The notes beneath the pieces were generated by a model. It was not told the origin of the DNA. It saw only the letters and a list, made by a program, of their open reading frames with translations, and did not search any database. Source: Burkholderiales bacterium (lineage in GTDB: Bacteria; Pseudomonadota; Gammaproteobacteria; Burkholderiales; Burkholderiaceae_C). From it: 5,072 nucleotides of DNA. The stretch is from assembly GCA_013205525.1 (NCBI GenBank), contig JABMMR010000238.1:1-5072 (forward strand), read 5' to 3'. How positions within the stretch are numbered: position 1 is the first letter of the stretch; each line of letters starts with the position of its first letter. The translations under genes were made by a program, and so were the position numbers. Below, piece by piece: positions 1 to 5,072 of this stretch.

Positions 1-686
1 AGTGTGTCGACATCGCCATTGAACACAATTTCGCCATGCACAATGATGTGACCATGGTCAGCAATGCGCATGGCTTGCTTGAAATTTTGCTCTGCCATGA
101 GCACGGTCAGTTTGTATTTTTCTTTCAGTTCTTTCAGTTTGGTAATGGTTTGAGAAACCAAAAGGGGAGACAGGCCCACTGAGGGCTCATCGACCAAGAG
201 CAATTTGGGCGAAGACATCAGGGCTCGGGCAATGGCCAACATTTGCTGTTGTCCACCAGACATAGAGCCTGCCAATTGACTGCGGCGTTCTTTGAGTACG
301 GGGAAAGCCTCATAACAGAACGCCATATTTTCTGGAATTTGTGGCCGTGAGGATTCTCTGAATGCGCCGAGCAGCATGTTTTCTTCAACAGTGAGTTTTG
401 GAAAAAGGCGGCGTCCCTCGGGCACCAAAGCAATGCCAAGATTGACAATTTCTTCGGTTGCAAGCTGAGTGAGATCATGTTTGACGCCATCTATCTCGAA
501 AATAATTGTGCCCTTGTCGGGCTTGACCATGCCCATGACACATTTCATCAGGGTGCTTTTCCCATTGCCATTGGTCCCCAGTAGAGCGACTGTTTGTCCG
601 TTGTCAATGCTGAGCGAAACACCATGCAATGCGCGAACAGCGCCATAGCCAGCGTCAATGTCTTTGAGGGTGAGATTAATCGCCAA
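1..686 (-). CDS. livF: Liv-type ABC transporter ATP-binding protein, LivF family (partial, C-terminus off the left edge)
   Basis: This is one of the two cytoplasmic ATPases of the importer; with the LivG-type protein it powers transport through LivH-LivM. I read 228 codons from a TTG start. In that numbering I see Walker A GTNGNGKST (37-45), the Q-loop region VPEGRRLFP (88-96, Glu where other ABC ATPases have Gln, as is common in LivF), signature MSGGQQQ (142-148), Walker B LLLVDEP (162-168) with catalytic Glu167, and D-loop SVGLSP (169-174). The H-switch position reads AEQN (198-201), so His is replaced by Gln200, a known LivF trait. The TTG start is chosen because an AGAGGG Shine-Dalgarno lies 6 nt upstream, the N-terminus then matches the family, and no better ATG or GTG is in frame. 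The start overlaps the end of livG by 11 bp. LivF proteins are usually about 233-240 residues, so only a few codons are missing. The family call is very secure; the substrate is unknown. Confidence 0.95.
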   Translation of the reverse strand, partial: MAINLTLKDIDAGYGAVRALHGVSLSIDNGQTVALLGTNGNGKSTLMKCVMGMVKPDKGTIIFEIDGVKHDLTQLATEEIVNLGIALVPEGRRLFPKLTVEENMLLGAFRESSRPQIPENMAFCYEAFPVLKERRSQLAGSMSGGQQQMLAIARALMSSPKLLLVDEPSVGLSPLLVSQTITKLKELKEKYKLTVLMAEQNFKQAMRIADHGHIIVHGEIVFNGDVDT

Positions 687-1392
687 GGTAGGCCCTCTGT
701 ACTTCTGGATTTTTAACGATATCTTCTGGGGTACCTTCGCATATGATTTTACCCGCGTCTAAACACACCACCCGTTGAGAAAACTTCATCACCGCCTGCA
801 TGATGTGCTCAATCATGATGATCGTGATGCCCGTTTTGTTCAGGTCAAATAAAATCTGCAGTACTTCATCCACTTCTGCGCCAGCTAAGCCCGCCATGGC
901 TTCATCCGAAATGAGTAGCTTCGGTTTGGCAGCCATTGCTCTGGCCAATTCCATTTTCCGCAATTCGACTTGAGACAGATGCTTGATGGCTGATTCAGCT
1001 TTGCTTGCAAGGCCCATATCAGCCAAAATTTGCATCGCTTGGTCTTTAGCCTTAGTGCCTGTCATGCCACCCACATAAGCCAGAGGAACCATGAGGTTCT
1101 CAACCACGGTCATACTGGTGAAAGGCCGGGGAATTTGGAAACTGCGTGCAATGCCTTTTCGCGTTCGGACATAAGCGGGCATATGACCGATTAGATCGCC
1201 ATTAAAACGAATTGTGCCGCTGTCGTTTTGAAGGGCTCCCGCGATACAACTGATCAATGTCGTTTTACCTGAACCGTTAGGTCCTATCAAGCCTAACCGC
1301 TCACCGGGGGCAATATGCAAGTCAACACCCTGTAAGGCTGTAAAGCCTCCAAAGTTTTTGACAAGACCGTTTACTTGGAGGATGTTTTCCAT
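676..1392 (-). CDS. livG: Liv-type ABC transporter ATP-binding protein, LivG family, with a degenerate signature motif
   Basis: This is the second cytoplasmic ATPase of the importer, 238 residues. Visible motifs are Walker A GPNGSGKTT (37-45), Q-loop RSFQIPRPF (83-91, Gln86), Walker B LLISDEA (159-165) with Glu164, and H-switch MIEHIM (193-198, His196). The C-terminal NPEVQRAYLGD is typical of LivG. Two departures stand out. The signature reads LSQVELRKMELARAM (139-153), so the LSGGQ glycine is Val142. The usual DEP is DEAMAGL (163-169). From memory, a LivG subgroup with DEVMAGL and altered signatures exists, so this looks like an inherited subtype and not damage. The protein is about 15-20 residues shorter than classical LivG, mostly between the Q-loop and the signature. 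The ATG lies inside the end of livM (22-bp overlap) and has only a weak GGATTGG-like ribosome site, so translation probably depends on coupling. Confidence 0.95.
   Translation of the reverse strand: MENILQVNGLVKNFGGFTALQGVDLHIAPGERLGLIGPNGSGKTTLISCIAGALQNDSGTIRFNGDLIGHMPAYVRTRKGIARSFQIPRPFTSMTVVENLMVPLAYVGGMTGTKAKDQAMQILADMGLASKAESAIKHLSQVELRKMELARAMAAKPKLLISDEAMAGLAGAEVDEVLQILFDLNKTGITIIMIEHIMQAVMKFSQRVVCLDAGKIICEGTPEDIVKNPEVQRAYLGD
693..698 (-). promoter_or_regulatory. Ribosome binding site that fixes the TTG start of livF
   Basis: The minus strand reads AGAGGG, followed by 6 nt and then TTG. It lies inside the last codons of livG, which suits translational coupling between the two ATPase genes. 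It is the main reason for accepting TTG as the start. Confidence 0.7.
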
Positions 1393-2303
1393 TTTTTAAC
1401 CAATCCAACAATGCCATCGGGTGCGCCGACCACGAACACAATCAACAACATTCCCACCACCAAAACATTGAGCTCACTTGAAATCGTGACTGTCACAATT
1501 TGCTGAATGCTTGCTAGTAACAATGCGCCAATTAAGGGGCCTACCCAATGTGAAGTGCCGCCAATGATTGGCATTGCCAAAGCAATCACTGCATAGTGAA
1601 GATTGAATGTGGAGGCGGGTTCTATATAGCTCAGGTACATCGGCATAGGGGCACCTGCCACTCCCAGCAATGCGCCCGATATACTGCAAGCAATCAGTTT
1701 GAGTTTTAATGTGGGCACGCCACAACATTCCGCGGCTTCCTCAGAATCGCGCACTGCTTTTAGACCTTGGCCAATGTGTGAGTTTTGGACGTATCGCGCT
1801 GCCGATACTGCGATGATGGCCATAAGAGTCATCACAAAAAACAGCATTCTGGTGTAACTCTCGAATATCCAAGCTCCTCCAGGGCGAGTCAACTGGATGC
1901 CGGTTGCGCCCCCTAAGAAGCGGGAGTTCATGACCACCGCTTCAAGGATGAAAACAATTGCGACCGTGGCGATAGAGAAAAATATACCTCTAAGTCTTAG
2001 GGTGAAAACACCAACTGCAAACCCTAAAAGGGCACCCATTACAGCGCCACCTGCGATTTGAACAAGCAAAGGTGCATCAAACAGCAATCGCAAGGACAAC
2101 GCGGAATAGGCGCCAACGCCAACGAATCCTGGGACACCGAAATTGACGTACCCAGCATAGCCACCCAAGATATTCCAAGCAGTGGCTAAAACAACGGATT
2201 GCAACACGACAAATCCAGCAAAAAATAAATACTCATTGGCACCCGATAAAGCCAAAGCACCCATTCCCATTAGAGTTAAGAGACAAATTAACCAGTATTT
2301 CAT
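1371..2303 (-). CDS. livM: Liv-type ABC transporter inner-membrane permease, LivM family
   Basis: This is one half of the heterodimeric membrane channel (BPD_transp_2 fold), 310 residues and almost entirely hydrophobic, with roughly eight or more membrane segments. The family landmark WNILGGYAGYVNFG (43-56), followed by PGFVGVGAYS (58-67), matches the LivM consensus for a helix bordering the substrate path. The cytoplasmic coupling loop that docks on an ATPase is IGQGLKAVRDSEEAAECCG (177-195), with the expected R-D-x-E-x-A-A pattern. The late segment IGGTSHWVGPLIGA (247-260) and the C-terminal APDGIVGLVKKW (294-305) are also typical. Classical LivM of enteric bacteria is longer at the N-terminus; about 300-330 residues is common elsewhere. 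The gene begins 5 bp after livH stops, with GGTAGG about 8 nt ahead of the ATG, and its end overlaps livG. The family is certain; the ligand is not readable. Confidence 0.94.
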   Translation of the reverse strand: MKYWLICLLTLMGMGALALSGANEYLFFAGFVVLQSVVLATAWNILGGYAGYVNFGVPGFVGVGAYSALSLRLLFDAPLLVQIAGGAVMGALLGFAVGVFTLRLRGIFFSIATVAIVFILEAVVMNSRFLGGATGIQLTRPGGAWIFESYTRMLFFVMTLMAIIAVSAARYVQNSHIGQGLKAVRDSEEAAECCGVPTLKLKLIACSISGALLGVAGAPMPMYLSYIEPASTFNLHYAVIALAMPIIGGTSHWVGPLIGALLLASIQQIVTVTISSELNVLVVGMLLIVFVVGAPDGIVGLVKKWKTSSK

Positions 2304-2308
2304 CGAGC

Positions 2309-3184
2309 TTACCTACCAAAGAGACCCTGCGGACGCACAGCCAAGATCAATAACAAGATACCAAAGGACACGGCAGTGGCCCATGAAGCGCCCAACATGG
2401 TTAGCACAATTGACTCAGCCACTCCAAGCAACAATCCGGCGACCAAAGTGCCACTCATACTTCCCATGCCGGCCAATACGACCACACAGAATGTTCTGCC
2501 AATATAAATGCGGTCCATAGTAGGCTCGACAGGACTGACGACGATCAGCATGGCACCCGCCAATGCATTGACAGCAGTCGCAATGCCAAAGGCCAGTTGT
2601 TTAATTTTGATGGGATTGGCGCCCATCAAACGCAAGGCGCCTTCGTCTTGCCCAACGGCTTTAATGGCCCGACCCGTAAACGTTTTTGAAAAATACAGTG
2701 ACAGCGTCAGTGTTAAAAACAAGGCCACACCGGCTGCTACCAAAAGCCGAAAGGGAAGCCGTATGTCTCCAAGCTCAAGGCTTTTACCGATGTAAGAGGC
2801 AGACACAGAGCGCTGGTCAACGCCAAAAAATACAATCAATCCAACTTCAATGATAAATGCCAAACCAAAGAAAAATGCCAAGCCATTGACACCTGCGGCA
2901 TTGCCTCTGCTTTCAAAGGTTTCGTAATAAAAGCGGTACAGCAAAATACCAAAAAGATAAAACAAAGGCATCAATAGAATCCCAGAAAGTATGGGATCTA
3001 AACCAAAGTCGCCGAGCAAATAAGCGCCGTATGAACCTGCAATGAGCAAAGCCGGATGGGCCACATGCGGGACATCAAGCAAGCCAAACGAGACGGACAA
3101 CCCAAGACTGACCGCTGCATAAAAGCAGCCTAGCATCAAGCCAAACAAGAGGGCATCAAAAAATAAGTCAAAAGGAAAAGTCAT
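2309..3184 (-). CDS. livH: Liv-type ABC transporter inner-membrane permease, LivH family
   Basis: This is the partner permease of LivM in the inner membrane, 291 residues, about the normal family length. Hydrophobic segments run throughout. The N-terminal block SLGLSVSFGLLDVPHVAHPA (26-45) stands where LivH proteins have the conserved FGxxNxAHG stretch; here it is divergent, with P-H-V-A-H-P. The ATPase-docking loop is TGRAIKAVGQDEGALRLMG (170-188), with the usual G-R-A-x-x-A-x-x-Q-D pattern. VLAGMGSMSGTLVAGLLLG (236-254) and the C-terminal RPQGLFGR (284-291) are strong family marks. The gene follows the binding-protein gene after 58 bp containing a hairpin. No clear Shine-Dalgarno lies in the 15 nt between the hairpin and the ATG, which may hold permease synthesis below that of the binding protein. 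The family call is secure. Confidence 0.94.
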   Translation of the reverse strand: MTFPFDLFFDALLFGLMLGCFYAAVSLGLSVSFGLLDVPHVAHPALLIAGSYGAYLLGDFGLDPILSGILLMPLFYLFGILLYRFYYETFESRGNAAGVNGLAFFFGLAFIIEVGLIVFFGVDQRSVSASYIGKSLELGDIRLPFRLLVAAGVALFLTLTLSLYFSKTFTGRAIKAVGQDEGALRLMGANPIKIKQLAFGIATAVNALAGAMLIVVSPVEPTMDRIYIGRTFCVVVLAGMGSMSGTLVAGLLLGVAESIVLTMLGASWATAVSFGILLLILAVRPQGLFGR

Positions 3185-3199
3185 GATTCAATAAAGATA

Positions 3200-3225
3200 G
3201 AGGGGTGAGCAACAGCTCACCCCTC
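3200..3225 (-). terminator. Perfect 11-bp hairpin between the binding-protein gene and livH (leaky terminator or mRNA-stabilising stem)
   Basis: Arms 3200-3210 (GAGGGGTGAGC) and 3215-3225 are exact reverse complements around a 4-nt loop (3211-3214). Three more pairs (3196-3198 with 3226-3228) form if A3199 is bulged. On the minus strand the stem starts 17 nt after the binding-protein stop and is followed by TATCTTTATTG, U-rich but not an unbroken U-run. It therefore looks like a partial terminator, or a 3'-end-protecting stem that favours the binding-protein message over the downstream permease and ATPase genes. That arrangement is well known in binding-protein-dependent operons; its role here is inferred. 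Confidence 0.75.
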
Positions 3226-3242
3226 ATCGGGTTGGAGGCGCT

Positions 3243-4499
3243 TCAACTACCCTTGCGTGCTACATCAAAAGGTGCAATGAAATTGCCCGTTTTGTCAGCA
3301 GCAGGAGCCAAGATCACTTGCCGCTGAGGGCTGCGAAACTGTTCTTGATCTTTATCTTTCACACCACGGAACTGCGTGGTCAGCAATCTTGGTTTGGACC
3401 ACTCCCCATCAGCATCGTAGCGAATAGGCCCAACAATTGTTTTCATTTCATTCTTATGAATGTAGTCAGCCAATTTTGCATCTTCAATGCTTTTTGTAGC
3501 TGTAATTGCTTGTGCAAGCATCTCGCCGGTAGCGTAGTTGAAGGGTGCAAGGTAAAAGCCGAGTTCGTCAACTTTCGCTTCCTTGGCGCGAACGGTGTAG
3601 CGCTTTAAGAATTCGTCAACGCCAGGAGTTGGCATGCCTGGCACATAAGAGTGATAGTTGACGATGCCGTTGAGCTTACTCCCCAAATTCACGGCAATAG
3701 GTGTGAACTGCAAGCCGACCATGCCACCCCCCACAATCAAGGCCTGTGGGCCCAAGCCAATTTCGCTGATTGAGTTGACAATAGCTGCCGAGGCTGCAGG
3801 GTAAGAGGCAATGAAAACAATCTCTGCTTTTGACGAGCGAATGGCTCGAACCAATGAAGAAAAATCTTTGGTGGTGGGCGGATAGTTTTGATCGAAAACG
3901 ACGTTCAAACCCAATGACTTAAAGTAGGGGCGTGCGCCGTCAGCTAAGTTTTGAGCAAATTCACCATCCTCCGCCAAGATGGCAACTGTTTTGCCACCAG
4001 CTGATTTTGCGGCTTCCATAAAGCCTTTGGCCCAACCATCTGCGGTGTTCCATGGGGCGTTGTTGAACCACATGTCATGCTTTGTTTTGGCATTGACTTG
4101 AAATGAGAAATTGCCCATCAACAATTTTTTGCGTTGTTTGACCAGCGGCATAATGGGCGCTGTAGGCCCTGTTGCATAGGGAGCGATCAACAAATCAACC
4201 TTGTCGACATCCAATAATTTGGTGTAAATGGCTGGCGTATTGGCGGGATTGGATTGGTCATCATATGATGTGAATTCAATCTTTCGACCTAACAAGCCTC
4301 CTTTGTTGTTGGTGTCTTCCACCCACATTTTCAGTGCAAGCAATGCAGCTTGACCGCCGCCGCCAAGACCACCCGTCAAGGGCATGCTCATACCGATTTT
4401 CAAGGGCGTACCTTGAGCAAATGCCAAACTGGCTGGCACTGTGGCTGCAAGCAATCCTGCTCCACCTGTTTCTAATATCTTGCGCCTAATCTTGTCCAT
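3243..4499 (-). CDS. Periplasmic substrate-binding protein of the Liv-type ABC importer (Peripla_BP_6 type)
   Basis: This secreted receptor captures the ligand and presents it to LivH-LivM. It has 418 residues, against about 370 for LivJ/LivK. The N-terminus has a twin-arginine-like motif IRRKILE (4-10), a Gly/Ala-rich hydrophobic stretch (11-25) and a likely signal-peptidase site AFA|QG after residue 28. There is no lipobox Cys, so it should be soluble. The first lobe opens with LKIGMSMPLTGG (33-44) and an unusual G-rich run to residue 49. GGLLGRKIEF (67-76), YDDQSNP (79-85) and the segment APYATGPTAPIMPLV (106-120) match the type I fold. TTKDFSSLVRAIRSSKAEIV (209-228) marks the second lobe. 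Where classical Liv proteins have a conserved Arg- and Gln-bearing ligand segment, this one has MWFNNAPWNTADGW (143-156). The start is firm: AGGAG lies 6 nt upstream of the ATG. It is the first gene of the transporter set. The ligand is unknown; an aromatic or organic acid is a guess. Confidence 0.93.
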   Translation of the reverse strand: MDKIRRKILETGGAGLLAATVPASLAFAQGTPLKIGMSMPLTGGLGGGGQAALLALKMWVEDTNNKGGLLGRKIEFTSYDDQSNPANTPAIYTKLLDVDKVDLLIAPYATGPTAPIMPLVKQRKKLLMGNFSFQVNAKTKHDMWFNNAPWNTADGWAKGFMEAAKSAGGKTVAILAEDGEFAQNLADGARPYFKSLGLNVVFDQNYPPTTKDFSSLVRAIRSSKAEIVFIASYPAASAAIVNSISEIGLGPQALIVGGGMVGLQFTPIAVNLGSKLNGIVNYHSYVPGMPTPGVDEFLKRYTVRAKEAKVDELGFYLAPFNYATGEMLAQAITATKSIEDAKLADYIHKNEMKTIVGPIRYDADGEWSKPRLLTTQFRGVKDKDQEQFRSPQRQVILAPAADKTGNFIAPFDVARKGS

Positions 4500-4505
4500 G
4501 AATGT

Positions 4506-4510
4506 CTCCT
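4506..4510 (-). promoter_or_regulatory. Strong ribosome binding site of the substrate-binding-protein gene
   Basis: The minus strand reads AGGAG, then 6 nt, then ATG. It is the best Shine-Dalgarno in the window, much better than those of livH, livM or livG. This agrees with the binding protein being made in excess over the membrane and ATPase subunits. Confidence 0.75.
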
Positions 4511-4535
4511 AGATAAATAAAAGAACTACTTTTTG

Positions 4536-4541
4536 ATCATA
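4536..4541 (-). promoter_or_regulatory. Possible sigma-70 -10 box (TATGAT) ahead of the binding-protein gene
   Basis: TATGAT on the minus strand is one mismatch from the TATAAT consensus and would place transcription start near 4529, giving a leader of about 30 nt before the ATG. No good -35 lies 16-18 nt further upstream; a TTGAAT is present but only about 10 nt away. If used, the promoter may need an activator. The box sits in a near-palindrome (minus strand CTTTT-A-TGATCA-AAAAG, 4530-4546), a possible operator. The rest of the 108-bp gap shows no other clear signal. Confidence 0.35.
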
Positions 4542-4607
4542 AAAGAGAGAATTCAAACTGGTATCCGCTATTACCCTAGTTTTGTACGGGAAATATAAAA
4601 AAGTGAG

Positions 4608-5072
4608 TCAGGTGGGCGTCTCGGTCACACGCGTCATTTTGGAGTAGTCCTCGCCATTCCAGGCGGGTGCTTGGGTGATGTTGAAAAAATTGAGCTCAAT
4701 CATGACGCCATTGGGGTCTCTGATAAATAGCTGGTAGAGGTTGGATTCAGGGAAATGCCTAGGCCTGAAGCTGATATTTTTCTCTTGAAACCGCTCTACA
4801 AACGATTCAGGCTCTTCAGCCAAAAACGCCACATGGTCAATGACGCCCGTCTGGCCGTTGGCGGCATCGCTGCCGGTGCCAATGTAGTATTTTTCTCGAT
4901 TAGGAATGTTGGAGGGGCCCAAGTGAACCTGAATCGAGCCATTGATGCCTAACCAATAACCGGGGAAGGGAAAATCGGGTCTTGCCATAACTTCAATACC
5001 CAATACAGTCATGTAAAACTCTTTGGTGAGTTCTAGGTTCTCGGAGCGAATGAAAAAATGATTCAAAGAGTG
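4608..5072 (-). CDS. VOC-superfamily protein (glyoxalase/extradiol dioxygenase fold), 5' end off the right edge
   Basis: This is a small cytoplasmic VOC-fold protein, probably a metal-dependent enzyme. Its reading frame stays open to the window edge, giving 154 sense codons. A TTG at 5066 could start a 152-residue form, but there is no visible ribosome site and family members usually have a few residues before the LNHF segment, so the true start is probably just outside the window. In numbering from that TTG, the first beta-alpha module has NHFFIRSENLELTKEFYMTV (2-21) and LG (22-23). The second has IDHVAFL (76-82) and QLFIRDPNGVMIELNFF (112-128). Likely metal ligands are His3, His48 (in IQVHLG), His78 and Glu124. 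Members of this fold include glyoxalase I, ring-cleavage dioxygenases, fosfomycin resistance enzymes and epimerases; I cannot choose between them. The single-domain size argues against a classical two-domain extradiol dioxygenase. It lies 108 bp upstream of the transporter on the same strand and may share its pathway. Confidence 0.88.
   Translation of the reverse strand, partial: HSLNHFFIRSENLELTKEFYMTVLGIEVMARPDFPFPGYWLGINGSIQVHLGPSNIPNREKYYIGTGSDAANGQTGVIDHVAFLAEEPESFVERFQEKNISFRPRHFPESNLYQLFIRDPNGVMIELNFFNITQAPAWNGEDYSKMTRVTETPT

Noticed and set aside
218..490. 90-residue minus-strand open frame starting with ATG
   Set aside because: It lies in another frame inside livF, whose own frame carries Walker A, signature and Walker B in order. 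The 90-residue product has no recognisable motif.
676..1392. LivG read as a damaged pseudogene because of the missing LSGGQ glycine and the altered DEP
   Set aside because: The frame is intact, Walker A, the Q-loop, the catalytic Glu and the H-switch are present, and similar changes are familiar in a LivG subgroup. A variant subtype fits better.
1474..1728. 84-residue minus-strand open frame
   Set aside because: It is an out-of-frame shadow of livM, which is continuous and shows all family landmarks in the other frame.
2182..2520. 112-residue plus-strand open frame across the livM-livH junction
   Set aside because: It is antisense to two well-supported permease genes, with low-complexity composition and no domain or ribosome-site support.
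2508..2795. 95-residue plus-strand open frame
   Set aside because: It is antisense to livH; the sequence looks like a reverse-strand reading of a membrane protein and has no independent support.
3168..3227. 19-codon minus-strand leader frame starting with an ATG at the base of the hairpin and ending out of frame inside livH
   Set aside because: There is no Shine-Dalgarno ahead of it and no run of regulatory codons. The ATG falls by chance in the stem flank. It would become interesting only if ribosome profiling showed occupancy.
3318..3608. 96-residue plus-strand open frame
   Set aside because: It is antisense to the binding-protein gene, with no motif and no plausible promoter or ribosome site.
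4590..4630. Possible terminator after the VOC gene (T-rich run just past the stop)
   Set aside because: The T-rich tract on the minus strand is real, but I could form only a stem of 4-5 pairs before it, too weak to call an intrinsic terminator.
4755..4952. 65-residue plus-strand open frame
   Set aside because: It is antisense to the VOC gene, whose conserved metal-ligand strands account for this stretch.

Overview
The window is one minus-strand gene cluster encoding a complete branched-chain-amino-acid-type (Liv/HAAT family) ABC importer, preceded by a small VOC-superfamily (glyoxalase/extradiol dioxygenase fold) gene. Read in the direction of transcription, from high to low coordinates, the order is: VOC protein (runs off the right edge at its 5' end), periplasmic substrate-binding protein, permease LivH type, permease LivM type, ATPase LivG type, ATPase LivF type (runs off the left edge a few codons before its expected end). 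Nothing on the plus strand looks like a real gene.

The layout is compact. VOC and the binding protein are separated by 108 bp, which hold a good Shine-Dalgarno and a possible promoter. The binding protein and livH are separated by 58 bp holding a perfect 11-bp hairpin, the strongest non-coding signal here. From livH onward the genes nearly touch or overlap (5-bp gap, 22-bp overlap, 11-bp overlap), which suggests translational coupling. livF begins with TTG, so a search restricted to ATG starts misses it.

How the parts work together (known for the family): the secreted binding protein captures a ligand in the periplasm and delivers it to the LivH-LivM membrane heterodimer, and LivF-LivG hydrolyse ATP to drive import. 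The ligand cannot be named from sequence. The binding protein departs from classical LivJ/LivK at ligand-contacting segments and has several Trp/Phe residues there, and the neighbouring gene is a putative metal-dependent VOC enzyme. A non-amino-acid ligand, such as an aromatic or other organic acid, is therefore plausible but unproven.

The architecture and protein style suggest a Gram-negative proteobacterium. Burkholderiales (Comamonadaceae-like) is my best guess, with base composition near half GC by eye; this is inference. I found no tRNA, rRNA, CRISPR, insertion sequence or phage signal, and no gene-free stretch over 300 bases. No wholly new system is evident. The points worth a second look are the asymmetric ATP sites, the hairpin between the binding-protein and permease genes, the unusual ligand pocket and the possible transporter-enzyme pairing.
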